From an uncultured Caulobacterales bacterium (GTDB taxonomy: Bacteria > Pseudomonadota > Alphaproteobacteria > Caulobacterales > Caulobacteraceae): a stretch of 64,000 nucleotides of DNA. The notes below the pieces were generated by a model, which saw only the letters and a list, made by a program, of their open reading frames with translations, made no database searches and was not told the DNA's origin. Below, in pieces: positions 17,382-28,142 of this stretch. Where the stretch lies: NCBI GenBank assembly GCA_903884425.1, contig CAISEP010000006.1, positions 62,001 to 126,000 on the forward strand, given 5' to 3'. Numbering within the stretch: position 1 is the stretch's first letter; each line of letters begins with the position of its first letter. The position numbers and the translations under genes are program-made.

Positions 17382-17969
17382 TCAGCTGTTCGCCAGGGAC
17401 CGGGCGAGGTCGGCCAGGCACGCCGGATAGAGCCGGTGCTCCTCCACCAGCACCCGGGCGGCCAGGGTGTCGGCGGTGTCCCCCGCCAGGATCGGCACCC
17501 GGGCCTGACCCAGGATCGGACCCTCGTCCACCCCTTCGGTCACCAGATGGACGGTGCAGCCCCCGTGGCTGTCGCCTGCGGCAATGGCCCGTTCATGGGT
17601 GTGCAGGCCGGGATGGAGGGGCAGCAGGCTCGGATGGATGTTGACCATCCGTCCCGCCCAGGCGCGCACCAGATAGGGCGTCAGCACCCGCATGTACCCG
17701 GCCAGGGCGACGAGCTCGATGCCCGCCCTGCGCAGCCGGGCGTCGAGGACGCGCTCATGCGCCTCCCGGTCCTTGCCGAAGGGCTGGTGCGGGATGGCTT
17801 CTGCGGCAATACCGGCCCGCGCGGCGGTCTCCAGACCTGCGGCGTCCGCGCGATTGGCCAGGACCAACACGATCTCGGCGGGATAGGCCGGGTCGGCGGC
17901 GGCGCGGATCAGGGCCTCCATGTTCGAGCCCCGGCCGGAGATCAGCACCGCCGTGGGGACGCGCCTCAT
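17382..17969 (-). CDS. purN: Phosphoribosylglycinamide formyltransferase PurN
   Basis: PurN transfers a formyl group from 10-formyltetrahydrofolate to GAR, the third step of purine synthesis. The 195-residue protein has the N-terminal [10 protein letters not shown] phosphate-binding loop, [11 protein letters not shown], and the catalytic Asn-His-Asp region ([29 protein letters not shown]). Its ATG overlaps the purM stop in ATGA. Confidence 0.95.
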   Translation of the reverse strand: MRRVPTAVLISGRGSNMEALIRAAADPAYPAEIVLVLANRADAAGLETAARAGIAAEAIPHQPFGKDREAHERVLDARLRRAGIELVALAGYMRVLTPYLVRAWAGRMVNIHPSLLPLHPGLHTHERAIAAGDSHGGCTVHLVTEGVDEGPILGQARVPILAGDTADTLAARVLVEEHRLYPACLADLARSLANS

Positions 17970-18994
17970 GCCGCGGCAAGCTCCCCGATGACGAAGGCGT
18001 CCTCACCGGCGTTCAGCAGGGCCGCCAGCACCGCGGGGGCCTGGTCGCCGTCCACCACCAGCATCAGCCCGATGCCGCAGTTGAAGGTCCGGCGCATCTC
18101 GTGGTCCGACACGCCGCCGGTCTCCTGCAGCCACTGGAACACGGGGGGCAGGGGCCAGGCGTTCCAGTCGAAGCGGGCGGCAAGGCCCTCGCGAATCACC
18201 CGGGGCGGGTTCTCGATCAGCCCGCCGCCGGTGATGTGGGCCACGGCCTTCACCAGGCCCGCCTTCAGGAGGGGCAGGACCGGCTTCACATAGATCCGGG
18301 TCGGGACCATCAGCGCTTCGGCCAGGGTCTGGCCCGGGGCGAAGGGCGCGTCCGCCGACCAGTCGAGGCCGGACCGCTCCACGATCTTGCGGATCAGGGA
18401 ATAGCCGTTGGAGTGCGGGCCGGAGGAGGCGAGACCGATCAGCACGTCCCCCGCCCGCTGCCGGTCGAGCCGCGGCAGCACGCCGTCCCGCTCCACCGCG
18501 CCGACGGTGAAGCCCGCCAGATCATAGTCCCCGTGGCTGTACATGCCCGGCATTTCCGCCGTCTCGCCGCCGACGAGCGCCGCGCCCGCCTGGCGGCAGC
18601 CCTCGGCGATCCCGGCCACCACCCGGCGGGCCACGTCCACCTCGAGGCGGGCGGTGGCGTAATAGTCGAGGAACATCAGCGGCTCGGCCCCCTGGGCCAG
18701 CAGGTCGTTGACGCACATGGCCACCAGGTCGATGCCCACCGTGTCGTGCAGGCCGGTGTCGATGGCGATCTTCAGCTTGGTGCCGACCCCGTCGGTGGTG
18801 GTGACGATCAGGGGGTCGGTGAAGCCCGCCGCCTTCAGGTCGAACAGGGCCCCGAACCCGCCGAGGCTGGCGTCCGCGCCCGGTCGGCGGGTGGACTTGG
18901 CCAGGGGCTTGATCGCGTCCACGAGGGCGTTGCCGGCGTCGATGTCGACGCCCGCGGCGGCATAGGTCAGGCCATTCGCCCGGTCAGTGGTCAA
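17966..18994 (-). CDS. purM: Phosphoribosylformylglycinamidine cyclo-ligase PurM
   Basis: PurM (AIR synthetase) closes the imidazole ring in purine synthesis. It has 342 residues, with [15 protein letters not shown] (ATP/substrate site), [26 protein letters not shown] and [11 protein letters not shown], all diagnostic. It forms the purM-purN operon. An 81-base gap separates it from the divergent rnd gene. Confidence 0.96.
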   Translation of the reverse strand: MTTDRANGLTYAAAGVDIDAGNALVDAIKPLAKSTRRPGADASLGGFGALFDLKAAGFTDPLIVTTTDGVGTKLKIAIDTGLHDTVGIDLVAMCVNDLLAQGAEPLMFLDYYATARLEVDVARRVVAGIAEGCRQAGAALVGGETAEMPGMYSHGDYDLAGFTVGAVERDGVLPRLDRQRAGDVLIGLASSGPHSNGYSLIRKIVERSGLDWSADAPFAPGQTLAEALMVPTRIYVKPVLPLLKAGLVKAVAHITGGGLIENPPRVIREGLAARFDWNAWPLPPVFQWLQETGGVSDHEMRRTFNCGIGLMLVVDGDQAPAVLAALLNAGEDAFVIGELAAA

Positions 18995-19075
18995 GGGTCG
19001 GTTCCTGTCAGCAAAATCTCAGATCGCGCAGGCGCGCTCTTGTACAGGACCGCCTCGCACGGGCATAGCTAAACC

Positions 19076-20227
19076 ATGACGCCCATAATCGCCAATGCAG
19101 AGCTTCAATCCTTCTGCGACCGCCTCCGGACCGCGCCGTTCATCACGGTGGACACCGAGTTCATGCGCGAGACGACCTACTGGCCCAAGCTGTGCCTGAT
19201 CCAGGTCGCCACCGAGACGGACGCGGCCGTGATCGACCCCCTGGCGGAGGGGCTGGACCTGGCCCCGCTGCTGAGCCTTCTGGCCGACCCGTCCATCGTC
19301 AAGGTGTTCCACGCCGCCCGTCAGGACCTGGAGATCTTCCACAATCTGGGGGTCCGCACGACGCCGGTGTTCGACAGCCAGGTGGCCGCCATGGCCGCCG
19401 GCTTCGGCGAGCAGATCGCCTATGACGCCCTGGTCCGCCAGATGCTGAAGATCGATGTGGACAAGTCCAGCCGCTTCACTGACTGGGCCCGCCGGCCCCT
19501 GTCGGAGGCGCAGATCGTCTATGCGGCGGGCGACGTGACCCATCTGGCGGCCCTCTATCCCAAGCTGCGGGCGCGGCTGGAGCGGGACGGGCGGCTGGGC
19601 TGGGTGGCCGAGGAAATGGCCCAGCTGGCCGACCCGGCCCTCTATGACACAGACCCGGAAAAGGCCTGGCGGCGACTGAAGCCCCGTCGCTTCACCGCCA
19701 AGTATCTCGCCGTCTTCAAGGGCGTCGCCGCCTGGCGCGAGCGGACCGCCCAGACCCGTGACCAGCCGAGGGGGCGCATCCTGAAGGACGAGGCGATCGA
19801 CGAGATCGCCACCCAGCTGCCCACCGATGCCGACGGGCTGAACCGCTTGCGCTCGGTGCCCAAGGGCTTTGCCACCTCCCGCTTCGGCCCGGACATGCTG
19901 GCCGCCATCCGCACCGCGCTCGAGGATCCGGAGGCCTATGCCCCGCAGATCGAGAAGCCCGCGGGCGGCGGCGCGCCGCCCCCCGGTGCGGTGGTCGAGC
20001 TGCTGAAGGTCCTGCTCAAGGCCCGGGCCGAGGATGCCGGCGTGGCGGCCAAGCTGATCGCCACCGTGCCGGACCTGGAAAAGATCGCCTCCAGCGACAC
20101 GGCCCCGGTGGCCGCCCTGCAGGGCTGGCGCCGCGAGCTGTTCGGTGCCGATGCCCTGAAGCTGAAGCGCGGGGAACTGGCGCTGGTGCTGGACGGGGAC
20201 CGGGTGCGGGTCGTTCCCGCCGCCTGA
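19076..20227 (+). CDS. rnd: Ribonuclease D
   Basis: A 3'-5' exoribonuclease trimming tRNA and other small RNAs. The DEDD nuclease domain (residues 1-170) shows Asp26 and Glu28 in TVDTEFMRETTY, the second motif VFHAARQDLEIFHNL, and the third YAAGDVTHLAALYPKL. HRDC-like helices follow around residues 210-290. At 383 residues it is of usual length. A single gene, divergent from purM. Confidence 0.95.
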   Translation: MTPIIANAELQSFCDRLRTAPFITVDTEFMRETTYWPKLCLIQVATETDAAVIDPLAEGLDLAPLLSLLADPSIVKVFHAARQDLEIFHNLGVRTTPVFDSQVAAMAAGFGEQIAYDALVRQMLKIDVDKSSRFTDWARRPLSEAQIVYAAGDVTHLAALYPKLRARLERDGRLGWVAEEMAQLADPALYDTDPEKAWRRLKPRRFTAKYLAVFKGVAAWRERTAQTRDQPRGRILKDEAIDEIATQLPTDADGLNRLRSVPKGFATSRFGPDMLAAIRTALEDPEAYAPQIEKPAGGGAPPPGAVVELLKVLLKARAEDAGVAAKLIATVPDLEKIASSDTAPVAALQGWRRELFGADALKLKRGELALVLDGDRVRVVPAA

Positions 20228-20240
20228 TGTCCGCGGCGGA

Positions 20241-20657
20241 TCAGGCCTGCACCTTCTCGTAGGTCCTGAGCGCCCCCAGTCCCAGCAGGCCCAGCAGCAG
20301 CGGCATCAGGCTCTGGGCGTCGAGGGCCGGCCACCGGGCCGCCTGACCCAGCAGGCCAGCGACGAACACCGCCAGCGGCCGGACGATGAAGTCGTTGGCC
20401 AGCGCCGCGCCGCACACCCAGATGACGAACGGCCGCCCCCCCGCCACGAAAAGGCTGGCGGAGGTCGCCTCGGCCTTGTTCACCTCGGTCTGGGCGCGGG
20501 CCAGGTCGGTGTCGGCGGTCATCCGCGCCAGTTCGCCCGACGCCTTCAGCTGCATCAGTTGCAGCGCCGCCTGGGCCTTGGCGGCGGGATCGGGAATCAG
20601 CCGGTCGACCAGCTTGGCCCCCAGGTCGAGGGCGCCGGTCAGGGGATCGAAGGACAT
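20241..20657 (-). CDS. 3TM holin, gene-transfer-agent type (orphan)
   Basis: A 138-residue membrane protein. The N-terminal half is amphipathic and helical (LIPDPAAKAQAALQLMQLKA; TDLARAQTEVNKAEA). Then come two to three membrane segments (FVIWVCGAALANDFIVRP, AVFVAGLLG, MPLLLGLLGLGALRTYEKV). This pattern matches my recollection of the holin family (GTA_holin_3TM) that releases gene transfer agents in alphaproteobacteria. ATG 20657 is preceded by AGGAG at nine bases; the upstream GTG (20678) would place that site inside the gene. No endolysin or capsid gene is next to it. Confidence 0.7.
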   Translation of the reverse strand: MSFDPLTGALDLGAKLVDRLIPDPAAKAQAALQLMQLKASGELARMTADTDLARAQTEVNKAEATSASLFVAGGRPFVIWVCGAALANDFIVRPLAVFVAGLLGQAARWPALDAQSLMPLLLGLLGLGALRTYEKVQA

Positions 20658-20774
20658 GGGGAAGCTCTCCTGTGTCACCCGACGGGTGCCGTCGGGACGC
20701 GACCCAAGTGTGCCTGCGTCCAGCCCGACGGGGACAAGGCGGGCTTGTCCGCCCCCTGCCGCCTGGTGGGGGAC

Positions 20775-22280
20775 TCAGTGGACGTTGATCGTGGAGGGCA
20801 CTTCCAGCACCTCCGCCAGACCGGCCAGACGCTTTCGCGTCTGTTCCCCCAGCACCATGTCCGCGCGCTCCCGCCGGACGCTCAGTTCGACGCCCTGCGG
20901 GGTCAGGGTCAGGGCCGCCTGGTCCAGCAGCACCTCGCTCCGGCCGGACAGGTCACAGCCCAGCCGCAGGGCCGCGCCCAGGGCCCGGGCCCGCCTGAGG
21001 CGATCCGGGGAGAGCAGGCGGGCGATCCCGCTGCCATCCCGGGTCTGGCTCTGGGCGGTGTAGCGGGAGAAGACGGCGGCAGCCAGGAAGGCCCGCTCCG
21101 CATGGGACTGTCCGGCGATGGGCGCGCGCAGCACCTGGTCGAAGGCGAGGTCCGCCCGGTGGTCCGGGTGCAGCCGGGCCCCGAGGTCGCACAGGCGGCA
21201 GGCCGCGGCCAGCAGGATGTCGTCCCGCCCGGGCGGGAAAAGGGGCTCCAGCGCGCCCCAGAGGGGCTTCAGCCAGGCTTCCAGGGGCGGGCCCATGCGT
21301 TCTGAGATGCCGTGGCGGGCCCCCAGCCAGTAGCAACCCTCCACCAGCGGGTCGAGGGCGCGGTCGGCCGGGCTCATGGCCTCCAGCAGCAGTCCCTCTC
21401 GCACGCCATAGGCCGAGACCGAGACGGTGCGCACGCCCAGCGTCTCGATCACCGATTCGAGCACCACGGCGGCATAGCCCATGGTCTCCACCCGCTTCCT
21501 GGAGACGCCGGGAATGCGCTCCAGGGAGCCGCGGGACTGCCGGGCGACGAAGCGGGCGGTGTCCAGCGCCTCCCGCGCCGACATCTCGAACTGGTGCACG
21601 ATCTGCAGGGGATAGTCGGTGACCGCCATGTGGACGAGGGCCAGGTTCCGCCAGGCCCCGCCTACCGCATAGAAGGTCTCTGCGTTGAACCGGTCGCCCA
21701 GCCGGGCAAAGGCGGCGGTGCAGGCGGCCCGGACGCTGTCCGGGTCCAGGGGAGCGGGGGCGCCGAGGGAAAACGGACCCAGGGCCATGGTCACGCCGAC
21801 CCCGGGACGCCCGTGGTCCAGCCGGGTCAGTTCGAGGCTCGACCCGCCCAGGTCGCCCACGACGCCGTGGGCATCCACCGCCCCGGCGGCGACCCCGAGG
21901 GCGGCGAAGCGCGCCTCGTCCTCGCCGGACAGGACGCGGATCTCGAGACCCGTTTCCCGGCGCACAAGGTCGACAAAGGCCGGGCCGTCCCGGGCCTCGC
22001 GCACGGCGGCGGTGGCGGCGGTGAACACCTCGTCCGGCCGTGCGCCGTCCAGCACCGCCCGGAACCGCTTCAGGGCCGCGATGGCCTGGGTCACGCCGTC
22101 CGGAGACAAATGCCCGGTCCGGGCCGCACCCCGCCCCAGTCCGGCCAGCACCTTTTCGTTGTAGGCCGTCCAGATGGCGCGTCCCTCGACCCGGTAGAGG
22201 ACCAGGCGGACGGAATTGGAGCCGACGTCGATGACGGCAATGTCGCGGGAACTCAGTTGACTACCTCCGGGGGCCGACAT
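20775..22280 (-). CDS. ppx: Exopolyphosphatase / pppGpp phosphohydrolase (Ppx/GppA)
   Basis: Hydrolyses inorganic polyphosphate, or the 5' phosphate of pppGpp. The 501-residue protein has the actin-like ASKHA fold: [17 protein letters not shown] (phosphate 1), the second motif [15 protein letters not shown] and the catalytic [13 protein letters not shown] region. The C-terminal helical HD-like half carries [10 protein letters not shown]. The ATG lies 20 bases inside the 3' end of ppk, so the two are coupled, with kinase and phosphatase made from one transcript. Ppx versus GppA activity cannot be separated by eye. Confidence 0.9.
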   Translation of the reverse strand: MSAPGGSQLSSRDIAVIDVGSNSVRLVLYRVEGRAIWTAYNEKVLAGLGRGAARTGHLSPDGVTQAIAALKRFRAVLDGARPDEVFTAATAAVREARDGPAFVDLVRRETGLEIRVLSGEDEARFAALGVAAGAVDAHGVVGDLGGSSLELTRLDHGRPGVGVTMALGPFSLGAPAPLDPDSVRAACTAAFARLGDRFNAETFYAVGGAWRNLALVHMAVTDYPLQIVHQFEMSAREALDTARFVARQSRGSLERIPGVSRKRVETMGYAAVVLESVIETLGVRTVSVSAYGVREGLLLEAMSPADRALDPLVEGCYWLGARHGISERMGPPLEAWLKPLWGALEPLFPPGRDDILLAAACRLCDLGARLHPDHRADLAFDQVLRAPIAGQSHAERAFLAAAVFSRYTAQSQTRDGSGIARLLSPDRLRRARALGAALRLGCDLSGRSEVLLDQAALTLTPQGVELSVRRERADMVLGEQTRKRLAGLAEVLEVPSTINVH

Positions 22281-24588
22281 GGTCGAAGGCCCGCGGGAGC
22301 TGCTTCACTCCGCGGCCGCGACCCGACAGGCTTGGGTTGGTCATGAAATACTCGTGGGCCGAGAAGGACTTGCGGACGTTTCGGGCGCTGAACCGCTTGT
22401 AGGTCCCGTCCGGGTCCAGATACCAGCTCTGGGCCTCGTCGTTGAGGTTGGCCACCATGATCTGGTTGAGGATCTGCTGGTGAACCGTCGGATTCTCGAT
22501 GGGAATCAGGCTTTCGATCCGGCGGTCGAGATTGCGCGGCATCCAGTCGGCCGACGAGATGAACACCCGCGCCCCGGGGTTGGGCAGGGGCTGGCCGTTG
22601 CCGAAGCAGACGATCCGCGAATGCTCGAGGAAGCGGCCGACAATGCTCTTCACCCGGATGTTCTCCGACAGACCGATGACGCCGGGCTTCAGGCAGCAGA
22701 TGCCCCGCACCACCAGCTCGATCTGCACGCCGGCCTGGCTGGCGGTGTAGAGGGCATCGATGATCACCGGGTCCACCAGGGCGTTCAGCTTGGCCCAGAT
22801 GCCGGCGGGCTTGCCCTGCCGGGCATTGGCCGCCTCCGCCTCGATCAGCTCCAGCAGGGTCGGCTTCAGGGTGACCGGGGAGAAGGCCAGCCGCTCCAGC
22901 CGCTCGGGCACGGCATAGCCGGTGATGTAGTTGAAGATCTTGGCCACGTCCCGCCCATAGGCCGGGGCGCAGGTGAACAGGGACAGGTCCGTGTAGATGC
23001 GCGCGGTGATCGGGTGGTAGTTGCCGGTGCCGAAGTGGCAGTAGGTCTTCAGCCCGTCCCCCTCCCGCCGGACCACCAGGGACAACTTGGCGTGGGTCTT
23101 GTACTCCACGAAGCCGAAGACCACGTGGACACCCGCCCGTTCCAGGTCCCGGGCCCATTTCAGGTTGGCCGCCTCGTCGAAGCGGGCCTTCAGCTCCACC
23201 AGGGCCGTGACGTTCTTGCCCCGGTCGGCGGCCTCGATCAGGGCCGCGACGATGGGGCTGTTCTCGCTGGTGCGGTAGAGGGTCTGCTTGATGGCCAGCA
23301 CGTCGGGGTCCGCGGCGGCCTGCCGCAGGAACTGCACCACCACGTCGAAGCTCTCGAAGGGGTGGTGGACGAGGATGTCCTTCTCGCGGATGGCGGCGAA
23401 GCAGTCGCCCCCGTGCTCGCGAATCCGCTCCGGATAGCGGGGCTCGAAGGGCTGGAACTTCAGGTCGGCGCGATCGGGCGGGATCAGCTGGGACAGCTGC
23501 GCCATGCCCAGCATGCCGTCGGTGCCCAGCACCACCACGTCGTCGGCCTCGGCATGGAGGTTGCGGACGATGAAGTCCCGCAGCTCCGTGCTCATGGAAC
23601 TGTCGAAGGTGACGTTCACCACCGAGCCCAGGCGGCGCTGGCGGAGCAGGGCCTCGAACTCCCGCACCAGGTCCTCGGCCTCTTCCTCCATTTCCACGTC
23701 GGAGTCCCGCAGCAGGCGGAACACCCCTTGCGCCTCCACGTCGCAGCCGGGGAACAGGTGATCGATGAACATCACCAGCAGACCCTCGAGGGTCAGATAG
23801 CGCCGCTCCAGCTTGCCGCCGCGGCCCTTGCGGGGGGGCAGGCTCCAGAACCGGCGGACCTGCTGCGGCACGGGCACCAGGGCATAGAGGGTCCGGCCGT
23901 CCTGCCGACGCCGCAGCTTCAGGGCCAGGCTGAAGGCCAGGTTCGGGATGAAGGGAAAGGGATGGGCCGGGTCGATGGCCATGGGCGTCAGGACCGGGAA
24001 GACCTGGGCATTGAAGATCTCGCCCATGGCTGCCCGGTCGGTGGGGTCCACGTCATCGGAGGCCAGCAGCTTGATGCCCGCTCCCTCCAGTTCCTGGCGC
24101 AGCTCCCGCCACCGATCCTGCTGGGCCTGCATCAGGGTGGCGGCCCCGGCATTGATCCGTTCCAGCTGCTCGGTGGGGGTCAGGCCGTCCTGGCTCATCA
24201 CCCGGACGCCCTCGCGGACCTGTCCCTTCAGTCCGGCGATGCGGACCATGTAGAACTCGTCGAGGTTGTTGGCGGAGATGGAGATGTAGCGCAGGCGTTC
24301 CAGCAGCGGATGGCGGGCATTCTGCGCCTCTTCCAGCACCCGCTGGTTGAAGGCCAGCCACGACATCTCGCGGTTGAAGAACCGCTCCGGCGACTGCATC
24401 AGCGCCGTGTCCAGGGGGTGGGCCAGCGGGGAGTGGGAGGCCACGTCGGCCGGCGGTGACGCGCCCTCGTCCTCCGGCCCGGTGGGGAGCAGCGCGTCCG
24501 CGGCCAGGGTCGGGGCCACGGGTGCCGACGCGGTCGGCGACGGGTCGGAACGGGGAATCGCGGCGGCGGGGGTCGGCGGTTCGGTCAT
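22261..24588 (-). CDS. ppk: Polyphosphate kinase 1
   Basis: PPK1 polymerises the terminal phosphate of ATP into polyphosphate. The annotated 775 residues include an unusual Pro/Ala/Thr-rich, probably disordered N-terminal extension of about 55 residues before the conserved [19 protein letters not shown]. The phosphohistidine region is [18 protein letters not shown], with further conserved [10 protein letters not shown] and [18 protein letters not shown]. The start at 24588 is the first ATG after the hdaA stop. Order hdaA-ppk-ppx indicates one operon. Confidence 0.95.
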   Translation of the reverse strand: MTEPPTPAAAIPRSDPSPTASAPVAPTLAADALLPTGPEDEGASPPADVASHSPLAHPLDTALMQSPERFFNREMSWLAFNQRVLEEAQNARHPLLERLRYISISANNLDEFYMVRIAGLKGQVREGVRVMSQDGLTPTEQLERINAGAATLMQAQQDRWRELRQELEGAGIKLLASDDVDPTDRAAMGEIFNAQVFPVLTPMAIDPAHPFPFIPNLAFSLALKLRRRQDGRTLYALVPVPQQVRRFWSLPPRKGRGGKLERRYLTLEGLLVMFIDHLFPGCDVEAQGVFRLLRDSDVEMEEEAEDLVREFEALLRQRRLGSVVNVTFDSSMSTELRDFIVRNLHAEADDVVVLGTDGMLGMAQLSQLIPPDRADLKFQPFEPRYPERIREHGGDCFAAIREKDILVHHPFESFDVVVQFLRQAAADPDVLAIKQTLYRTSENSPIVAALIEAADRGKNVTALVELKARFDEAANLKWARDLERAGVHVVFGFVEYKTHAKLSLVVRREGDGLKTYCHFGTGNYHPITARIYTDLSLFTCAPAYGRDVAKIFNYITGYAVPERLERLAFSPVTLKPTLLELIEAEAANARQGKPAGIWAKLNALVDPVIIDALYTASQAGVQIELVVRGICCLKPGVIGLSENIRVKSIVGRFLEHSRIVCFGNGQPLPNPGARVFISSADWMPRNLDRRIESLIPIENPTVHQQILNQIMVANLNDEAQSWYLDPDGTYKRFSARNVRKSFSAHEYFMTNPSLSGRGRGVKQLPRAFDHVGPRR

Positions 24589-24634
24589 GAGCTGTTTGTC
24601 GCGCCCTGAGCCGCAGCCTGCAAGCGCAAGCCTG

Positions 24635-25336
24635 TCACAAATCGTCGAATAGATCGCCGTCCGTGGGCTCGATCTCCAGGATCTGCCGGGCCAGGCTGCG
24701 GCTGACCGGCCGACCCTGGTGGTCGGCGGCATCGTCCAGCCGCGCCACCATGCGCTGGGCTTCGGGGATGGAGCGGTCGATCCGGCGGACCAGATAGGCC
24801 AGCAACTCGTCCGAGGCGCGGATGTTGCGGTCGCGGAACAGGTTGCGCAGGACGCCGGTCAGGACCACGTCGTCCGGGGCCGCCAGTTCGGCGACGGGCA
24901 GGGCGTTAAGCCGGGACTTCAGGTCGGGGAGGGCGGTCTCCCAGCTGGCGGGCAGGGAACGGGCCGTGAGCAGCAGTCCGCCCTGGGTGCGTCCGGCGAT
25001 GTTGATCAGATGGAACAGGGCCTCCGGATCCTCGAGCCGGTCGGCATCCTCCACCAGCACCGGGGACGCCGCCGCCGCGGCATCCAGCACCGCGCCCTGG
25101 ATCGAGGGCTCGAAGGCAATGGCACCGGTCCGCTTCGCCCAGCTCCGGGCCAGGTGGGTCTTGCCGGACCCGGGCGGGCCGACGAGGGCCAGGGTGCCGC
25201 CGTGCCAGGCCGGCCACCGGTCCAGCGCATCGACGGCGGCAGCATTCGCCGGCGAGAGGATGAAATCCTCCCGTCGATAGGTCGGCTGCCGGTCCAGCTT
25301 CAGGCGAAGCTGTGCGCTCAACGGGGTCTCCTTCAT
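24635..25336 (-). CDS. hdaA: DnaA-inactivating AAA+ protein HdaA
   Basis: HdaA acts with the beta clamp to stimulate ATP hydrolysis by DnaA after initiation (RIDA), limiting replication to once per cycle. The 233-residue protein has a clamp-binding-like QLRLKL at residues 9-14, Walker [12 protein letters not shown], a Walker B-like [12 protein letters not shown], and sensor/arginine-finger helices ([18 protein letters not shown]). It lacks DnaA's DNA-binding domain IV. ATG 25336 excludes a non-homologous 47-codon leader. Being next to ppk is the arrangement I recall from Caulobacter. Confidence 0.9.
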   Translation of the reverse strand: MKETPLSAQLRLKLDRQPTYRREDFILSPANAAAVDALDRWPAWHGGTLALVGPPGSGKTHLARSWAKRTGAIAFEPSIQGAVLDAAAAASPVLVEDADRLEDPEALFHLINIAGRTQGGLLLTARSLPASWETALPDLKSRLNALPVAELAAPDDVVLTGVLRNLFRDRNIRASDELLAYLVRRIDRSIPEAQRMVARLDDAADHQGRPVSRSLARQILEIEPTDGDLFDDL

Positions 25337-25422
25337 GTCGGCAAGATGTGGCGATCCTAGCGGAAGAACGGGTTTTCGTCGATGCACGCCGGTCGGACGG
25401 TACGGGATGGCATGTGCGTGAA

Positions 25423-25442
25423 TGTCCCCTGATATAGGGACA
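25423..25442. promoter_or_regulatory. Inverted repeat in hdaA-aspS divergent promoter region
   Basis: TGTCCC (25423-25428), eight AT-rich bases CTGATATA, GGGACA (25437-25442). A perfect 6-bp inverted repeat around an AT-rich core, in the region that must hold both divergent promoters. It could be an operator or overlap a -10 element. No known regulator is assigned. Confidence 0.35.
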
Positions 25443-25551
25443 AAATGTGGGCAAGCTTGACATTCGAGGGCACGCATGGCCTGTCCGCCGTTTCCCGCTT
25501 CACGGCGTCGGCGAGGTTCGCCCCCGGCGGCGCCTCCACAGAGATGATGCC

Positions 25552-27333
25552 ATGCACGCCTATCGCACCCATACCTGCGGCGCCCTGAGACTGGCCGACG
25601 CCGGGAACGCCGTGCGCCTGTCCGGCTGGATTCACCGCAAGCGCGACCACGGCGGGCTGATGTTCATCGACCTGCGCGACCATTACGGCCTGGCCCAGCT
25701 GGTGCTGTCGCCCGACACCCCCGGCTTTGCCCTGGCGGAGCGTTTGCGCGCCGAAAGCGTGATCCGGGTGGACGGCGAGGTGCTAGCCCGGGACGCAGAG
25801 GCGGTGAACCCCAACCTGCCCACCGGCGAGATCGAGATCCGGGTCCGCGGCCTGACCGTGCTGTCCGAAGCCGCCGAACTGCCCGTGCCGGTGTTCGGGG
25901 AGCCGGACTATCCGGAGGACCTGCGGCTGAAGTACCGCTTCCTCGACCTGCGCCGGGACAGCCTGCACCGCAACATCCTGCTGCGCTCGCAGGTGATCTC
26001 GTCCCTGCGCCGCCGGATGATCGACCAGGGCTTCACGGAGTTCCAGACCCCGATCCTGACCGCGTCGTCGCCGGAAGGCGCGCGGGATTTCCTCGTACCC
26101 TCAAGGCTTTATCCCGGGGAGTTCTACGCCCTGCCGCAGGCCCCGCAGCAGTTCAAGCAGCTTCTGATGGTGTCCGGCTTCGACCGCTACTTCCAGATCG
26201 CGCCCTGTTTCCGGGACGAGGACGCCCGGGCCGACCGGTCCCCCGGCGAGTTCTACCAGCTCGATATGGAGATGAGCTTCGTCACCCAGGATGACGTGTT
26301 CAACGCCATCGAGCCGGTGATGCGCGGCGTCTTCCAGGAATTCGCCAACGGCCGCCGGGTGACGGAGGAGGCCTTCCCGCGCATCCCGTTCCGTACCTCG
26401 ATCCGCAAGTACGGCTCCGACAAGCCGGACCTGCGCAACCCGATCGAGATGCAGGACGTGTCCCAACATTTCCGCGGCGGCGGCTTCGGCGTGTTCGCCC
26501 GCATTCTCGAAGGTGCCAAGGCCGAGGTCTGGGCCATCCCCGCGCCGGGCGGCGGCAGCCGGGCCTTCTGCGACCGGATGAACGACTGGGCCAAGGGCGA
26601 GGGCCAGCCGGGCCTCGCCTACATCTTCTGGCGCGAAGGCGAGGAGGGCGGTGCCGGCCCGGTGGCCAAGAACCTCGGGCCGGAGCGGACCGAGGCGCTG
26701 CGCCAGCAGATGGGCCTGAAGGTCGGTGACGCGGTGTTCTTCGCCGCTGGCGACCCGGACGCCTTCTACAAGTTCGCCGGTCTCGCCCGCACCCGGGTGG
26801 GGACGGAACTCGGCCTCGTGGATGCCGACCAGTTCAAGTTCTGCTGGATCGTCGACTTCCCCATGTTCGAGTGGAACGAGGACGAGAAGAAGGTGGACTT
26901 CAGCCACAACCCCTTCTCCATGCCCCAGGGCGAGATGGAGGCCCTGCTGACGAAGGATCCCCTCGATATCCTCGCCTATCAGTACGACATCGTCTGCAAC
27001 GGGGTGGAGCTGTCGTCCGGGGCCATCCGGAACCACCGGCCGGACATCATGCTCAAGGCCTTCGAGATCGCGGGCTACGGGGCCGAGGTGGTGGAGGACA
27101 AGTTCGGCGGCATGCTGAACGCCTTCCGCTATGGCGCGCCGCCCCACGGAGGCATTGCGCCCGGCGTGGACCGGATCGTCATGCTGCTGGCAGGGGTGAC
27201 CACCATCCGCGACGTCATCGCCTTCCCGCTGAACCAGCAGGCCAAGGACCTGCTGATGAACGCCCCGGCCCCGGTGACCGAGCGTCAGCTGAAGGAACTG
27301 CACATCCGCGTGGCCCCGCCGATCAAGGCCTGA
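25552..27333 (+). CDS. aspS: Aspartyl-tRNA synthetase
   Basis: Class II synthetase charging tRNA-Asp (and probably tRNA-Asn, if the transamidation route is used as in many alphaproteobacteria; inferred). It has 594 residues: the OB-fold anticodon domain ([20 protein letters not shown]), motif 1 helix region [14 protein letters not shown], motif 2 [19 protein letters not shown], the bacterial GAD insertion (residues about 285-415), and motif 3 [18 protein letters not shown] 25552 begins [10 protein letters not shown], the usual N-terminus; the open frame upstream is not homologous. Its last 11 bases overlap the converging 27323 gene. Confidence 0.95.
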   Translation: MHAYRTHTCGALRLADAGNAVRLSGWIHRKRDHGGLMFIDLRDHYGLAQLVLSPDTPGFALAERLRAESVIRVDGEVLARDAEAVNPNLPTGEIEIRVRGLTVLSEAAELPVPVFGEPDYPEDLRLKYRFLDLRRDSLHRNILLRSQVISSLRRRMIDQGFTEFQTPILTASSPEGARDFLVPSRLYPGEFYALPQAPQQFKQLLMVSGFDRYFQIAPCFRDEDARADRSPGEFYQLDMEMSFVTQDDVFNAIEPVMRGVFQEFANGRRVTEEAFPRIPFRTSIRKYGSDKPDLRNPIEMQDVSQHFRGGGFGVFARILEGAKAEVWAIPAPGGGSRAFCDRMNDWAKGEGQPGLAYIFWREGEEGGAGPVAKNLGPERTEALRQQMGLKVGDAVFFAAGDPDAFYKFAGLARTRVGTELGLVDADQFKFCWIVDFPMFEWNEDEKKVDFSHNPFSMPQGEMEALLTKDPLDILAYQYDIVCNGVELSSGAIRNHRPDIMLKAFEIAGYGAEVVEDKFGGMLNAFRYGAPPHGGIAPGVDRIVMLLAGVTTIRDVIAFPLNQQAKDLLMNAPAPVTERQLKELHIRVAPPIKA

Positions 27334-28045
27334 CCGGCGGCGGGCCGGGCCTGGAAGCCACGGCCCCCGGCGGGACAGTCTTGGGCGTGACAGCTCTGGG
27401 CGGGCCAGTTCTGGGCGGAACGGGCTCGGCCTTCATGGAGTCCGGGTCCTCGGGCGGGGCCTTGCAGGCGGGGGCGATCCGCGCCCCGTGCATGTGCAGG
27501 CAGGCGCGCAGGCTCCAGCCGTCCGGGCCCGGCCGACCCACGTCGTGGATGCGCCACCCCGTCCGGCGCTGGAACATCTGGAACAGCACCTCCCGTGGCT
27601 CCTTGCCGACCCGGAAGCGGGCCGTCACCGTGGCGGCACCGCCGTCGACCGCGGTGGTCAGCTTCAGGTGCCGGGCGCTGCGCCGGGGGGCACCGTATCT
27701 CCAGTCGAAATCGACGATGCGCGCGTCGCCGGGGGTGGCGTCCAGGGCCACGGCCCGGGCGAGGTCCGGCATGAAGGCCTTGCGATAGCCGCTGACCTTG
27801 CCGAGGAACGGCGTCCTTCGCGCGAACAGGCCCCGGGCCAGTTCTTCCGGGGTCTGGCTGGGCAGGTCCACGGGCACGGACCGGGTCAGGGGGATGCGCG
27901 GCGGGTCGCTGGCCATGCGGTGGATCGGGGCCATGACGTGGGAGGGGTCCACCGCCAGGCTTCCCGCGGGGGCCGCTTGAACGGTCGCCGCGGCGGCCAT
28001 CCCTGCCAGGCCCGCAACCCAAGTTGCAGCCGCGCGTCCGCCCAT
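27323..28045 (-). CDS. Exported protein of unknown function, DUF3828-like
   Basis: A 240-residue protein starting with a clear signal peptide ([20 protein letters not shown], cleavage near VQAAPAG). The middle part has the pattern of small periplasmic DUF3828-type domains: [16 protein letters not shown], then an Asp-rich DFDWRYG, two beta strands, and [16 protein letters not shown]. The C-terminus is a repetitive Pro/Thr/Val-rich tail of about 45 residues that overlaps the aspS stop. The family assignment is tentative; no function can be given. Confidence 0.6.
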   Translation of the reverse strand: MGGRAAATWVAGLAGMAAAATVQAAPAGSLAVDPSHVMAPIHRMASDPPRIPLTRSVPVDLPSQTPEELARGLFARRTPFLGKVSGYRKAFMPDLARAVALDATPGDARIVDFDWRYGAPRRSARHLKLTTAVDGGAATVTARFRVGKEPREVLFQMFQRRTGWRIHDVGRPGPDGWSLRACLHMHGARIAPACKAPPEDPDSMKAEPVPPRTGPPRAVTPKTVPPGAVASRPGPPPVRP

Positions 28046-28142
28046 CGAAATCCCCGCTTGTCCTGCGCTGCAACATAGGGGGGAAGCCCGCGGGGGTCGA
28101 GGGGAGAGCGCAGGGATTTCCACGCGCGCCCCGGCCACGGGA

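Noticed and set aside
22279-24459. A 726-codon open frame opposite ppk
   Set aside because: Fully antisense to ppk, Gly/Val/Gln-rich with no recognisable motif.
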